NCBI GenBank assembly: GCA_047971925.1
Contig: JBKEAC010000009.1
Span: 1 to 64,000 of the forward strand
From: JBKEDC01 sp047971925
GTDB taxonomy: Bacteria; Bacteroidota; Bacteroidia; Bacteroidales; Prolixibacteraceae
Length of the DNA: 64,000 nt
Direction: 5' to 3'
The notes under the pieces were generated by a model, which saw nothing but the letters and a program-made list of their open reading frames with translations, was not told where the DNA came from and did not search any database. Below are positions 16,995 through 28,100 of this stretch, piece after piece; within the stretch, counting starts at the first letter, position 1, and every line of letters starts with the position of its first letter. The translations under genes were made by a program, and so were the position numbers.

Positions 16995-17022
16995 TCCCTC
17001 TCAATGATGAATGGGAGGCTCT
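16995..17022. repeat. Intergenic hairpin between mnmA and yicC
   Basis: CCTCCC at 16995-17000 and GGGAGG at about 17013-17018 can pair across roughly a dozen bases. It resembles the other GGAGG/CCTCC segments in this neighbourhood and may act as a terminator for mnmA, although no U-run follows. Confidence 0.4.
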
Positions 17023-17040
17023 GGCTTAAAAATATAACCC

Positions 17041-17922
17041 ATGATAAAATCAATGACTGGCTATGGCAAATCGGAACTCGAAAAGCCAAACCTAAAGATA
17101 ATTGTCGAAGTAAAATCGCTCAATAGCAAATCGATTGATGTGAGCACGCGCATTGCTCCAGCTTTTCGCAATAAAGACATTGAAATTCGTAAAATCATTG
17201 CCGAGAAAGCAATTCGTGGTAAGATTGATTTCTCTCTCCATGTAGAATCTTTAGGCGGTGAAAGTAAAGCCGTTATCAATGTTGAAGTGGTGAAAGCTTA
17301 TTTAGAGCAACTGCAATCGTTAAATCGCCAAATGGACAGCCCCGAATGCGAAGCTCAATTAATGGGCTCAATTCTTCGACTGCCCGATGCGCTGAAAACC
17401 GAAATCGACAACACAACTGAAATCGAGTGGGAAAGCATTGAAGCTTTAATTATTGAAGCACTCACTGCCTTCAATGATTTTCGAACACAAGAAGGCATAT
17501 CGCTCAACAACGACCTCTGCGGAAATATCGACCGTATTTTGCAACTACTCGAAGAAGTAAAACCGTTTGAAGAACAGCGGATAATCAACATAAAACAACG
17601 CTTGAACGATGGATTGAAAGAACTCGAAGTAATTGGAAAAATCGATAATAATCGCTTGGAACAGGAAATGATTTTCTACATTGAAAAACTTGACATCAAC
17701 GAAGAAAAAGTACGTCTTGCTCAGCACTGCAAATATTTCATGGAAACCATTGAAAGCGATGCCGATGATGTGGGTAAAAAGTTAGGCTTCATTGCTCAAG
17801 AAATCGGACGAGAAATTAACACTCTCGGAAGCAAATCGAACGAAAGCAACATGCAGCGCATTGTGGTGCAAATGAAAGATGCTTTGGAGAAAATTAAAGA
17901 ACAATCGCTGAATGTGCTGTGA
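17041..17922 (+). CDS. yicC: YicC-family endoribonuclease
   Basis: The 293-residue protein begins MIKSMTGYGKSE and ends with GKKLGFIAQEIGREINTLGSKSNE, the two signature segments of the YicC family, whose members are now regarded as endoribonucleases acting on small RNAs and mRNA. Its length is standard. It precedes gmk, as in many bacteria, separated by 127 bp that contain two GGAGG-type hairpins. Confidence 0.94.
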   Translation: MIKSMTGYGKSELEKPNLKIIVEVKSLNSKSIDVSTRIAPAFRNKDIEIRKIIAEKAIRGKIDFSLHVESLGGESKAVINVEVVKAYLEQLQSLNRQMDSPECEAQLMGSILRLPDALKTEIDNTTEIEWESIEALIIEALTAFNDFRTQEGISLNNDLCGNIDRILQLLEEVKPFEEQRIINIKQRLNDGLKELEVIGKIDNNRLEQEMIFYIEKLDINEEKVRLAQHCKYFMETIESDADDVGKKLGFIAQEIGREINTLGSKSNESNMQRIVVQMKDALEKIKEQSLNVL

Positions 17923-17937
17923 AAACAACTCATCCCA

Positions 17938-18030
17938 ATCTCCTCAAAAGGGAGGAGTTAAAAGCAAAATATGCAGCAAATAAATTAAACTAGTGCCTCC
18001 AACCCTTCCACCGGGGAAGTGTGTTAGAGG
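17938..18030. repeat. Intergenic hairpins between yicC and gmk
   Basis: CTCCTCAAAAGGGAGGAG near 17941-17958 is a hairpin. CTTCCACCGGGGAAG near 18005-18019 sits between CCTCC and AGAGG. Both match the family at 15668-15775. Confidence 0.5.
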
Positions 18031-18049
18031 TAGCTTCTTCAAAAAAAAC

Positions 18050-18613
18050 ATGAAAGGTAAACTTATTATATTTTCAGCCCCTTCGGGCTCGGGTAAAACG
18101 ACAATTGTAAAGCACTTACTTCAACAGAATTTAGGATTAGAATTTTCAATTTCGGCTACTAGTCGCGCAGCTCGACACACCGAAATACATGGTAAAGACT
18201 ATTATTTTCTATCGAATGATGAATTTATGACAAAAGTAGATGCCAATGAATTCCTAGAATGGGAAGAAGTTTATCAGGGCACTTGCTATGGCACATTAAA
18301 AGCTGAAGTGGAGCGAATACGCAATCAAGGAAAACATGTGCTTTTTGATGTGGACGTGGTGGGCGGAGTTAATATTAAGCAATATTACGCCAATGAAGCT
18401 CTAGCTGTGTTTGTGAAACCGCCATCGGTGGAAGAACTCGAACGACGATTAAAGAGTAGAGGAACCGATTCCTCGGAAGTGATTCAGAAACGCATTGACA
18501 AAGCGGAATATGAATTGAGCTTCGCATCGAAGTTCGACTATGTGTTGGTGAACGACCAACTGGAGGTGGCGTTGAAAGAAGCAGAAGAGGTGATTGAGAA
18601 GTTTCTATTATGA
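18050..18613 (+). CDS. gmk: Guanylate kinase
   Basis: Gmk phosphorylates GMP (and dGMP) to GDP. The 187-residue protein begins KGKLIIFSAPSGSGKTT (P-loop) and contains SISATSRAARHTEIHGKDYYFLS (GMP-binding), VLFDVDVVGG and IQKRIDKAEYE. The usual GMP motif is TTR.PR.GE; here it is TSRAARHTEIHGKDY, an ordinary variant. The ATG at 18050 is chosen because the upstream in-frame extension spans the hairpin repeat and lies before the first strand. Its stop overlaps the nadD start. Confidence 0.95.
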   Translation: MKGKLIIFSAPSGSGKTTIVKHLLQQNLGLEFSISATSRAARHTEIHGKDYYFLSNDEFMTKVDANEFLEWEEVYQGTCYGTLKAEVERIRNQGKHVLFDVDVVGGVNIKQYYANEALAVFVKPPSVEELERRLKSRGTDSSEVIQKRIDKAEYELSFASKFDYVLVNDQLEVALKEAEEVIEKFLL

Positions 18614-19185
18614 AAATCGCACTCTACTTCGGCACTTTCAATCCGGTACACATCGGACATATGGCAATTGCAAACTATATTCTTGAGTTCAACGAGATTG
18701 AACAACTATGGTTTATTGTTTCACCACAAAGTCCATTTAAGCAACATGAAAACTTGCTCAACAACCATCAGCGCCTAGAAATGGTGCAACGAGCCATTGG
18801 CAACAATCCGAAGTATCGTGCGAGTGATATCGAGTTTAAGCTCCCTATCCCATCTTACACTATCGATACGCTCAAACATCTTGGAGAGCAACATCCTCAA
18901 CATGAATTTTATCTTATTATGGGAGGCGACAACTTGCAACAGCTCGAAAGTTGGAAGGGCTATGAAACTATTCTGAAAAACCACCACATTCTAGCGTATC
19001 CTCGTCCGGGATACATCATTCCAAGTGAATATCAGAATCACCCAAAAATACACATTGTCAATGCTCCGTTGATGGAGATTTCCTCCTCATTCATTAGAAA
19101 AGCCATCAAAGAAGGTAAAGATATGCAGTACTTTCTACCGCATGAAACTTGGCAATATTTAATGGAGAACAGATTTTATCGCTAA
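18610..19185 (+). CDS. nadD: Nicotinate-nucleotide adenylyltransferase
   Basis: NadD makes nicotinate adenine dinucleotide from nicotinate mononucleotide and ATP in NAD synthesis. The 191-residue protein has YFGTFNPVHIGHM (nucleotidyltransferase HxGH), FIVSPQSPFK, LIMGGDNL and the ISSSFIRKAIKEG motif. It overlaps gmk in an ATGA junction, so the two are coupled. More than 1.2 kb of repeat-rich non-coding DNA follows. Confidence 0.96.
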   Translation: MKIALYFGTFNPVHIGHMAIANYILEFNEIEQLWFIVSPQSPFKQHENLLNNHQRLEMVQRAIGNNPKYRASDIEFKLPIPSYTIDTLKHLGEQHPQHEFYLIMGGDNLQQLESWKGYETILKNHHILAYPRPGYIIPSEYQNHPKIHIVNAPLMEISSSFIRKAIKEGKDMQYFLPHETWQYLMENRFYR

Positions 19186-19318
19186 TCTCGCAATTAAGGA
19201 AACTTCTAACCCACCTTTCACACTCCCAACTTCACTTTCCAGTCAATGTGAGATTTGGCGATTATTTGGGTTGCAGCTGTGACCTACAGATTTTTATTCT
19301 CTTAAAGGGCGTTCCGTA

Positions 19319-19339
19319 GAGACGCATTGCATGCGTCTC
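19319..19339. repeat. REP-like hairpin
   Basis: GAGACGCAT, TGC, ATGCGTCTC is a perfect nine-base-pair hairpin preceded by TTCCGTA. It matches the palindrome at 440-457. Confidence 0.65.
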
Positions 19340-19684
19340 ACAACAACACGGGAAAACCACAACCCAGCAACCCTTAACCCAAGCACGCACGGAGACGCAG
19401 ACAATGCGTCTATACGTTACGATTATCCGCCGTTTTCGGATTGTCATTCGGGAATATTTCATGGTTGCATTTTTTTTATGATTGGATTTTCCCGCATGAT
19501 TTAATAAATCCAACAAGCCCAAAAAGTGTCGTACCTAACGGCACTTATGTGCTTGCTCCGACTTGTACCACAGATTGAAATCTGGGGCTAATGAGGTTCC
19601 TCCCCGAATGGGGCTGAGAGCATGCATCTCAAAACATGTCTGAAAAACAGTTTTTTAGTCGTTTGAAACAGCAAATTTCATGCT

Positions 19685-20085
19685 TTCCGAACTGCGGAGG
19701 AGCGTCAAAGGAGTTGTGCATTTGCGTTCCTAAGTAGTTAGAAACGCCAAAGGAGTCGTGCAGATGCATTCCTAAGTAGTTAGGAATGCCAAAGGAGTCG
19801 TGCAGATGCATTCCTAAGTAGTTAGAAACGCCAAAGGAGTCGTGCAGATGCATTCCTAAGTAGTTAGGAACGCCAAAGGAGTCGTGCAATTGCGTTCCTA
19901 AGTAGTTAGGAATGCATATGTTCTTTTGCGCTGACGTTCCTAAGCAGTTAGGAATGCATATGTTCTTGTGCGCTGACGTTCCCAAGCAGTTAGGAAAGCG
20001 ATGTAAGTAGTGCGCTGATGTTCCTAAGCAGTTAGGAAAGCGATGTAAGTAGCGTGCTGACGTTCCCAAGCAGTTGGGAAAGCGA
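19685..20085. repeat. Palindromic tandem array 2, 42-bp period
   Basis: TTCCTAAGTAGTTAGGAA-type 18-bp dyads begin at 19727, 19769, 19811, 19853, 19895, 19937, 19979, 20021 and 20063, exactly 42 bp apart, with a degenerate unit at 19685. The 24-bp spacers come in three classes that mirror those of array 1 in inverted order. The last unit reads TTCCCAAGCAGTTGGGAA, in which both arms changed and pairing is kept. The adjacent 19623-19688 matches the flank of array 1. Confidence 0.92.
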
Positions 20086-20472
20086 TGTAAGTGGTGACGT
20101 AAGCTTCTCGCTTTGCTAGAAAACCCTCATGTTTCTCCAATTGCGGAACGTTTAGAAGCTATTTTCATAGCGCAGGAGTGTAGCTTTTTCGGCATTAGTA
20201 AAGCCCTTTTCACCATGCGCATGTATCGACGCAATAAGTGGAGTCGATTTTTATTCGTGAGCTTTCCTAGAATAATCAAAATGAATGTGATAAGAAAGCT
20301 GTTTTCTGAATTTATTTGCGTTCTTATCAAATTAAAACATTGTTTTAAGTGTTTTTTCATCAAAACGTTGTAAATTTTGAAATAAATATATTTCTTTTGT
20401 AGTTGGAAAAGTCTATAAAAGAAGAACTGTTTTTTTTATAGTGTAACAATTAGAATATTAAACTTGAAAATC

Positions 20473-21531
20473 ATGACAAAATTAATTAGAATAGGGATAT
20501 CACAAGGCGATATTAACGGAGTGGGCTATGAGGTGATAATGAAAGCGCTTGACGATAAACGAATGCTTGAAATGTGTACCCCCATAATCTATGGTTCTCC
20601 TAAAGTTGCTGCCTATCATCGTAAGGCAATTGATTTAGAGACATTTCAGTTTAATACAATCGAACAAGCTGAATCGGCAGTTGATGGGAAAGTGAACATT
20701 ATTAATTGCATTGATGATAACGTGCATGTGGAGCTAGGAAAATTGGCGGACATTGCCGGGGAAGCCTCATACATGGCGCTCGATGCTGCTGTTCAGGATT
20801 TAAAGGCTGGTAAGATTGATGCCCTTGTAACGGCTCCGATTAGTAAAGACAACATACAAAGTGAGAAATTTAATTTCCCTGGTCACACCGAATTTTTAGC
20901 CGAGCAATTTCATGTTGATAATCACATCATGCTCATGGTGAGCGAAAAAATGCGTGTGGGAGTAGTTACAACACATGTGCCTTTGAAAGATGTGGCAAAA
21001 CACATTACACAGGAATTGATTGTGAAGAAACTACGCATTATTGCATCGACCATGGAGCAGGATTTCAGTATTAAGCGTCCACGTATTGCTGTTCTCGGAT
21101 TAAATCCGCATTGTGGCGATGGTGGGCTTATTGGCAAAGAAGAGCAAGATGTTATCATTCCGGCAATTGAGCAAGCAAAAAAAGAAGGAATTTTAGCCTT
21201 GGGTCCCTATCCATCTGATGGCTTTTTTGGGTCGGATGATTACACCAAATTCGATGTTACTCTAGCCATGTATCACGATCAGGGATTAACACCATTTAAA
21301 GTGCTAACATTCGACCATGGGGTTAATTACACCGCCGGATTGCCTGTTGTGAGAACATCGCCTTGTCATGGAACAGGTTTTGCCATAGCCGGAAAAAATG
21401 TGGCAAAAGAAACCTCCTTTCGAGAAGCCCTATTCTTGGCAATGGACATTCATAAGAATCGCCAGATACATGCGCAAATAACGGTAGATCCGTTGAAGAT
21501 GTCGAAGGCTGTATATAATAATAAAGAATAG
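20473..21531 (+). CDS. pdxA: 4-hydroxythreonine-4-phosphate dehydrogenase
   Basis: PdxA oxidises 4-phosphohydroxy-L-threonine in pyridoxal phosphate synthesis. The 352-residue protein shows the metal-binding His sites in FPGHTEFLA, THVPLKDVAKH and MYHDQGLTPFK, plus LNPHCGDGG and the terminal GTGFAIAGKN region. The ATG at 20473 is used; a TTG three codons earlier is possible. It leads a cluster with ruvA (2-bp gap) and sprA. The same order of functionally unrelated genes suggests one transcript. Confidence 0.95.
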   Translation: MTKLIRIGISQGDINGVGYEVIMKALDDKRMLEMCTPIIYGSPKVAAYHRKAIDLETFQFNTIEQAESAVDGKVNIINCIDDNVHVELGKLADIAGEASYMALDAAVQDLKAGKIDALVTAPISKDNIQSEKFNFPGHTEFLAEQFHVDNHIMLMVSEKMRVGVVTTHVPLKDVAKHITQELIVKKLRIIASTMEQDFSIKRPRIAVLGLNPHCGDGGLIGKEEQDVIIPAIEQAKKEGILALGPYPSDGFFGSDDYTKFDVTLAMYHDQGLTPFKVLTFDHGVNYTAGLPVVRTSPCHGTGFAIAGKNVAKETSFREALFLAMDIHKNRQIHAQITVDPLKMSKAVYNNKE

Positions 21532-21533
21532 TC

Positions 21534-22121
21534 ATGTTTGAATATATAAAAGGTAAAGTAACGGGTTTATCACCCACACACATTGTTGTTGAGGCGGGCT
21601 CGATTGGCTATTTTGTTCATATTTCATTGACCACCTACTCAAGTTTAGTTGGAGAAAAGGAAGTGTTGATTTATCTGCATCAGGTGGTGCGCGAAGATGC
21701 TCATTTGCTCTATGGCTTTGCTTCAGAGTCGGAGCGTCGTTTGTTTCGCTTGTTGATTTCAGTGAGTGGAATCGGTGCAAACACGGCTATCGTGATGCTG
21801 TCTTCGCATGCTTCCGATGAAATTTGTCATGCCATTATGAGTGAAGATGTTAATTTTCTAAAGAATATAAAGGGCATTGGTATTAAAACGGCACAGCGTG
21901 TGATTATTGATTTGAAAGATAAGATGGATAAGCTGGGGCACACTGTTTCTGAACATGTGATAACTGGCGGTAGTAGTTCGGTTCGTGAAGATGCCTTGTC
22001 GGCCTTGTCGGCACTGGGAATTGTTAGAAAATCGGCAGAAAAGGTGGTCGATGCTATTATTAAAAAAGAAGTTGGGATTGGCGTTGAGCAGCTCATTAAG
22101 CTATCGTTGAAACAACTGTAA
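21534..22121 (+). CDS. ruvA: Holliday junction DNA helicase subunit RuvA
   Basis: RuvA binds four-way DNA junctions and loads the RuvB motor. The 195-residue protein has the N-terminal OB fold (MFEYIKGKVTGLSPTHIVVE), two helix-hairpin-helix motifs (SGIGANTAIVML, IKGIGIKTAQRVIIDLKDK) and a C-terminal domain (about 150-195) that contacts RuvB. It follows pdxA by two bases and precedes sprA by 19 bases, so sprA is probably co-transcribed. Confidence 0.96.
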   Translation: MFEYIKGKVTGLSPTHIVVEAGSIGYFVHISLTTYSSLVGEKEVLIYLHQVVREDAHLLYGFASESERRLFRLLISVSGIGANTAIVMLSSHASDEICHAIMSEDVNFLKNIKGIGIKTAQRVIIDLKDKMDKLGHTVSEHVITGGSSSVREDALSALSALGIVRKSAEKVVDAIIKKEVGIGVEQLIKLSLKQL

Positions 22122-22140
22122 GAATAAAAAACACTAAGAA

Positions 22141-25100
22141 TTGAAAACGAAACATATTGCTTTTGGTAAACGCCTATTTTTATTTTTTGTCATCTGTTTT
22201 AGCATGGCAAAGATTTCTTCTGTGGCTCAAAATCAAGTGAAAAGTACGTCGAATAATCATTCACCACTCGATACTACTCAGTTAATTTTTCCTTTGAAAG
22301 ACAAAGGAGAGTTTTCGGGCGATAATTCCGAAGATCAATCGCCATTGCATTTGAAAGACCCCTCGAATGTGGAGAAGGATGTGGAATATGATGGCGATAG
22401 CCAGATGTATATCTTCACCGAGAAAGTGGGTGATATAAACTATCGGCTCCCGCGAGCAATGACGCTCCAAGAATATAGTCAGTATGGCATGCAGCGATCG
22501 CTGAGAAACTATTGGCGACAAAGGAGTTTGAGCGTAGAAGAGCAAACACGCAAAGGATTGATTCCGGAATTGGTGATTGAAGCAGAATCTTTTGGAAAGA
22601 TTTTCGGAAATAACACCATTTCTATTGTACCTCAAGGATTCGTGGAAGTGAGTTTCGGCGGGCAAACGAATGTGAATGAAAACCCGGCCATATCGGAAAG
22701 GCTTCGCAAAACAACAACATTTGATTTCGACCAGCAGATTCAAATGAGTTTGGTTGGGAATGTGGGCGACAAAATGAAAATGCAGGTGAACTATAACACC
22801 GAGTCAACGTTCACCTTCGAAAACCAAATGAATATTGAATATACCGGTGGTGAAGATGAAATTATAAAAAAAATTGAAGCCGGTAATGTTTCCATGCCTC
22901 TCAATGGTTCGCTAATTACTGGTGCAACCAATCTTTTTGGGGTGAAAACGGAAATGCAATTTGGAAAGCTTTCTTTAACGAGTGTGCTTTCGCAAAGTGA
23001 GGGTGAGCGTAATATTGTTAATGTGCAGGGTGGTGCTCAGCAAACCGATTTTGAAATATCGGCGGCCGATTATGATGCTAACCGACACTTCTTCTTGGCT
23101 CATTATTTCCGAAACCACTATGATGAAGCTTTGTCAACTTTGCCCGTGGTTCGTTCGTCGGTGCAAATTAATCGAATTGAAGTTTGGGTAACCAATAAAA
23201 CCGGAAATTACCAAACAGCTCGAAATGTTCTGGCGCTTCTCGATTTAGGAGAACAAAAAAAGGATATCTATAATGATGTCCCCTCTTTTCAGCAATCTCC
23301 CGGACTTTCTTATCCCTACAATGCATTCCCGTATAACGAGGCAAACAACTTGTATAGTTCGATTACAACCGACTATGCCGATGCGCGCGATGCGTCGAAA
23401 ATTAACACCACCTTGTCGCCCCTCAGCTCCTATGGGTTTTATGGCGGACAAGATTATGAGAAAGTGGAGCAGGCCAGAAAGCTTGAAACTTCCGAATATA
23501 CAATCAATGAGCAATTGGGTTATATATCGCTAAACACAGCACTTAACAATGATGAGGTTCTTGCGGTGGCTTATAACTATACCGCCAACGGCATGACATT
23601 CCAAGTTGGTGAGTTCTCTGATGATGGTATTAATGCGCCTTCGTCTTTAGTGTTGAAGCTTTTGAAAGGAACAACTGTTTCGCCAAAATTACCTACTTGG
23701 GATTTGATGATGAAAAACGTGTATAGCTTGAATGCTTTCTCGCTGTCGAGCACCGATTTTCAATTGAATGTTTTGTATGCAAATGAACTCACGGGGTCGC
23801 GGGTGAACTATCTGCCTAAGTCGAATTTGGCAGGGCATGTTCTACTCAATGTGTTAAACCTCGATAACTTAAATTCGCAACTAGATAAAGGAAGCAATGG
23901 GGTTTTCGATTACATTGAGGGCGTAACGGTCAATTCATCGACAGGGCGGATCATTTTCCCTGTGTTGGAACCCTTCGGGCAGTATTTGTCCGATTCAATT
24001 GATGATAGTTCATACAAGAAAAGCTATGCCTATACCTCGCTCTATGATTCAACACAGGTCTATGCTCAGCAAGATGCTGAACACAACAAATTTGTGCTAA
24101 CGGGTCGTTATAGTGGCTCAACTAATTCTGAAATTAATCTGGGAGCTGTTAACTTAGTGCAAGGTTCAGTATCGGTAACTTCTGGTGGGGTAACTCTCAC
24201 AGAAGGAATTGATTATGTGGTTGATTATATTTTGGGTAGGGTGAAGATTATTAATCAAGCCTATTTGGAATCGGGTGCTTCATTGCAAGTTTCAACCGAA
24301 AGTCAAAGTCTTTTCACGGTGCAACGAAAAACCTTATTAGGAACTCATGCCAATTACGCCTTCTCCGATAAATTTAACCTCGGAGCAACCGTTTTGCACA
24401 TGAATGAACGCCCCATTACTCAAAAAGTGAACTATGGCGAAGATCCGATATCGAACACGATGCTGGGACTTGATTTCAATTATTCGTCTGAATCGCAGTT
24501 GCTCACCGACATTGTGAATAAAATACCATTAATCGACACCGATGCTAAATCGTCGCTGGCTGTTGAGGGGGAATATGCAAAACTAATTTCAGGAACTAAC
24601 AACACAACCAATGGGGTGGTGTATATCGATGATTTCGAAAATACGGAATCATCAATCGATGTTCGTCAACGGCAGAATTGGGTTCTAGCTAGTACACCGC
24701 AGCATCAGCAGCAATTGTTTCCCGAGGCCATGTTATCGTCAGATTCCTTAGCTAGTGGATATAACAGGGCTAGAATGTCGTGGTTTATCATCGACCCGAT
24801 TTTCAATAGGAATGTGGCACAAACTCCTAGTTACATGCGAAATGATGTCGATTTACAGTCGAACAACTTAACGCGTGAGGTGAGCCAACATGAAATTTAT
24901 CCCGATAAAGATTTGGAAGTGGGATCGGCAACTTCAATGTCGATTTTGAACGTTTCATACTATCCTGAAGAAAGAGGACCATATAACTTCGATACCCAAT
25001 CGACTAGTTATTCAAGTGGTCTAAATGCTAATGGAACTTTGCGCAATCCTGAATCGCGTTGGGGTGGAATCATGCGTTCGATATCAACCACAAACTTCCA

Positions 25101-28100
25101 ATCGGCAAACATTGAGTATTTGGAGTTCTGGATGATGGACCCTTTTGTGAATGACACCATGCAGCAAATGTCGGGTGCCGATTTATATTTCAACTTTGGC
25201 GATATATCAGAAGATGTGCTTAAAGATTCACGAAAGCTCTATGAAAATGGTTTGCCCGAAGATAATCAGTTGACGAATGTGGCACAAACGGCATGGGGTA
25301 GAGTCCCTACACAAACTCAAATTACCAATGCCTTTGTTAATAATGATGTGACAATTGTGAACCAAGATGTCGGCTTTGATGGATTGAGTAATAGTAATGA
25401 ACAGAAATTCTATCAGAAGTATTTAAATAATCTGCAAACCATTCTTGATTCCGATAAGTTATCAGAATTTGAAGCCGACCCATCTGCCGATGATTACCGA
25501 TATTATCGAGGAAGTGCATATGACCAAGAAGAAGCCTCGATTTTAAAACGATATAGCCGATATAATGGTGTTGAAGGTAACTCTTTGCCGGCATCGCAAT
25601 CAACAGAAGGTTATTCAACCTCGGCAACAACTATCCCCGATGGAGAAGATGTGAATTCCGACAATACACTAAACGAATATGAACGCTACTATCAATATCA
25701 AGTGAGCTTGCGACGCGAAGATATGGTGGTGGGTCGAAATAATATTACCGATGCAAGAACAGTTACAGTTGATGTGCCTAACGGTAGCACAACGGTAACA
25801 TGGTATCGATTCAGAATTCCGCTTAGTTCTCCCGATGATGTGTTTGGAAATATTTCCGATTTCACATCGATTCGTTTCATGAGAATGTTCATGCGTAATT
25901 CTAATACTCCCGTGCATCTTCGCTTTGCGACCTTGCAATTGGTGCGTGCAGATTGGCGAAAATATACCTCAAGCTTGGAAACTAATTCCGATGCTTTAGG
26001 TTTGAACACCACCTTCGACGTTTCGGCTGTTAACATTGAAGAAGATGGCAATAGAACTCCCGTGAGCTATGTGCTTCCTCCGGGTGTTGATCGTGTGATT
26101 GACCCATCGAACACGCAGTTGTTAGCTCTCAATGAGCAAGCCATGACAATGCGTGTGACGGAGTTGGAGCAAGGTGATTCAAGGGCAGCTATGAAATCGA
26201 TTAATATGGATTTCCGTCGCTATAAAAACATTAAACTCGACATTCACGCGGAAGCCATTCCTGGTAATGCTCTCGTTGATGATGACTTGAATTTCTTTGT
26301 GAGAATCGGTTCCGATTACACCTACAATTACTATGAATATGAGTTGCCTTTGAAACTCACTCAGGCAGGAACTTATAGTTCAAATGTGGAATCAGATCGT
26401 TACGCTGTGTGGCCCGATGAGAACCGTTTGAATTTCCCCTTGTCGATTTTTACCGACGCTAAGTTGGCACGAAACGATGCTGTTCGTGGAGCTGGGGCTT
26501 CTATTTCTCAGTCGGATGAATTTTCCATGGTGCATTCGGGATATAATAACAATAAGAACTTGGTTAAGGTGAAGGGTAATCCTTCATTGGGCGATGTGCA
26601 GGTGATGATGGTTGGTATCCGACATAAAGATGGTACGCTCATTTCTGCTCCAAAGGCTGTGGAAGTGTGGGTGAATGAATTGCGCTTGACCGAAGTGGAA
26701 GATGATGGAGGTTGGGCTGCTGCCGGACGAGTGTCTATGAAGTTAGCTGATTTCGGTAGCTTGGTTTTCTCAGGGCGTCATCGTTCTGCCGGATTTGGAG
26801 CAATCGACCAAACTGTCACCGATCGTTCCTTGGTTAGCACGAGCGAGTATGATGTTTCTACGAATCTTGAATTAGGAAAATTCTTCCCTGAAAAGGCAAG
26901 AGTTCAGATTCCGCTCTATGTGGGCGTGTCAAAAAGTGTGAGTAATCCCGAATATGACCCAATTAATTCCGATTTAACCCTTAAAGAAACACTGGCAGCT
27001 GCTCAAACAAAGGCCGAACGCGATTCTATTAAGCGCAATGCTCAAGATTACAGCAAGCGAACTAGTATTGTTCTTAACAATGTGAAAGTCGACCAAACTG
27101 CAAAGCAAGGGAAAACTACTTTCTATGATCCAACAAACTTCTCCGTTTCTCTTGCCTATAATAAAGGCGATAGTCGTGATGAAAATACAAGCTATGACAA
27201 AGAAAGATCAACCCGAGTGGCATTTAATTACAACTTCAATAACCGACCAAAAGTCTATGAGCCTTTTAAAACCGTAATTAAAGCTCCTTATCTTTCGTTG
27301 ATTCGTGATTTTAACTTCTCCTTGGCTCCAACCAATGTGGCTTTCCGATCGGAAGTTTATCGCTACTACAATGAGGTGCAAACACGTGATATTACGAATT
27401 TAAACCTGAAAGTTCCCGTGTCGGTTGAAAAGGATTTCCTTTGGAGAAATAACTTCAACTTTAGTTATAACTTGTTTAAATCGCTTGAAATTGTTTTCTC
27501 TTCCGAGGGAACTAATAGAATTGACGAGCCTCAAGGTCGATTGAATCGCTTAGATGATGACTATCAAATGAAGAAGGATTCAATTATGCAGAATCTTTGG
27601 GACATGGGAAGACCAGTGCTTTATGGTCATAATCTGAATGTAATTTATCAAATTCCAATCAATAAGATTCCAGCTTTAAATTGGATAGCTTCTACTGCAA
27701 GATATCAAGGTCTATATAATTGGGCTGCGGGTGCAATCACCGATGAAACTATTGAACTCGGAAACACCATTGATAACAGCCGTTCTTTGCAATTTAACGG
27801 TCAGGCTTCTTTCACCAATTTATATAACAAAGTTCCCTATCTGAAGAATGTGAATCAACGTTTCTCTGCTCGTTCTCGTCGACCTTCTGCCACCGAAAAA
27901 GCCGGCAATGAAGCGAAAGAACCTGCACCAGAAATTCAACGATTGAGCTTTAAAAAGGATGGTGTGAAGTTTGTTGCCAATGAGCCCAAGCAAATTAAAC
28001 ACAACTTGCGAACCGAAGATATTTCAGTTCGTATTTACGATGTGGCTGGAAAGTCGATTAGAGGAACAGTGAATATTGTAGATAAAAATACGATTGAATA

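Larger units (their letters stand above)
19186..20472. other. Repeat-rich intergenic region upstream of pdxA
   Basis: The stretch holds REP-like hairpins (19319-19339 and about 19392-19412), a degenerate element with hairpin CAGATTGAAATCTG at about 19572-19585 that has a relative at about 51597-51710, and array 2 (19685-20085). Between 20100 and 20472 I see AT-rich DNA without a clear gene. An open frame of 86 codons at 20113-20373 lacks family features. Another on the minus strand through the array is a by-product of its period. Confidence 0.6.

Noticed and set aside
19629..20069. A 146-residue repeat protein on the minus strand
   Set aside because: The frame is open because the array period is divisible by three. 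It has no promoter, start context or family, and palindromic constraint explains its sequence.
20113..20373. An 86-residue gene upstream of pdxA
   Set aside because: Unusual composition, no recognisable motif, and an equally long open frame on the opposite strand.
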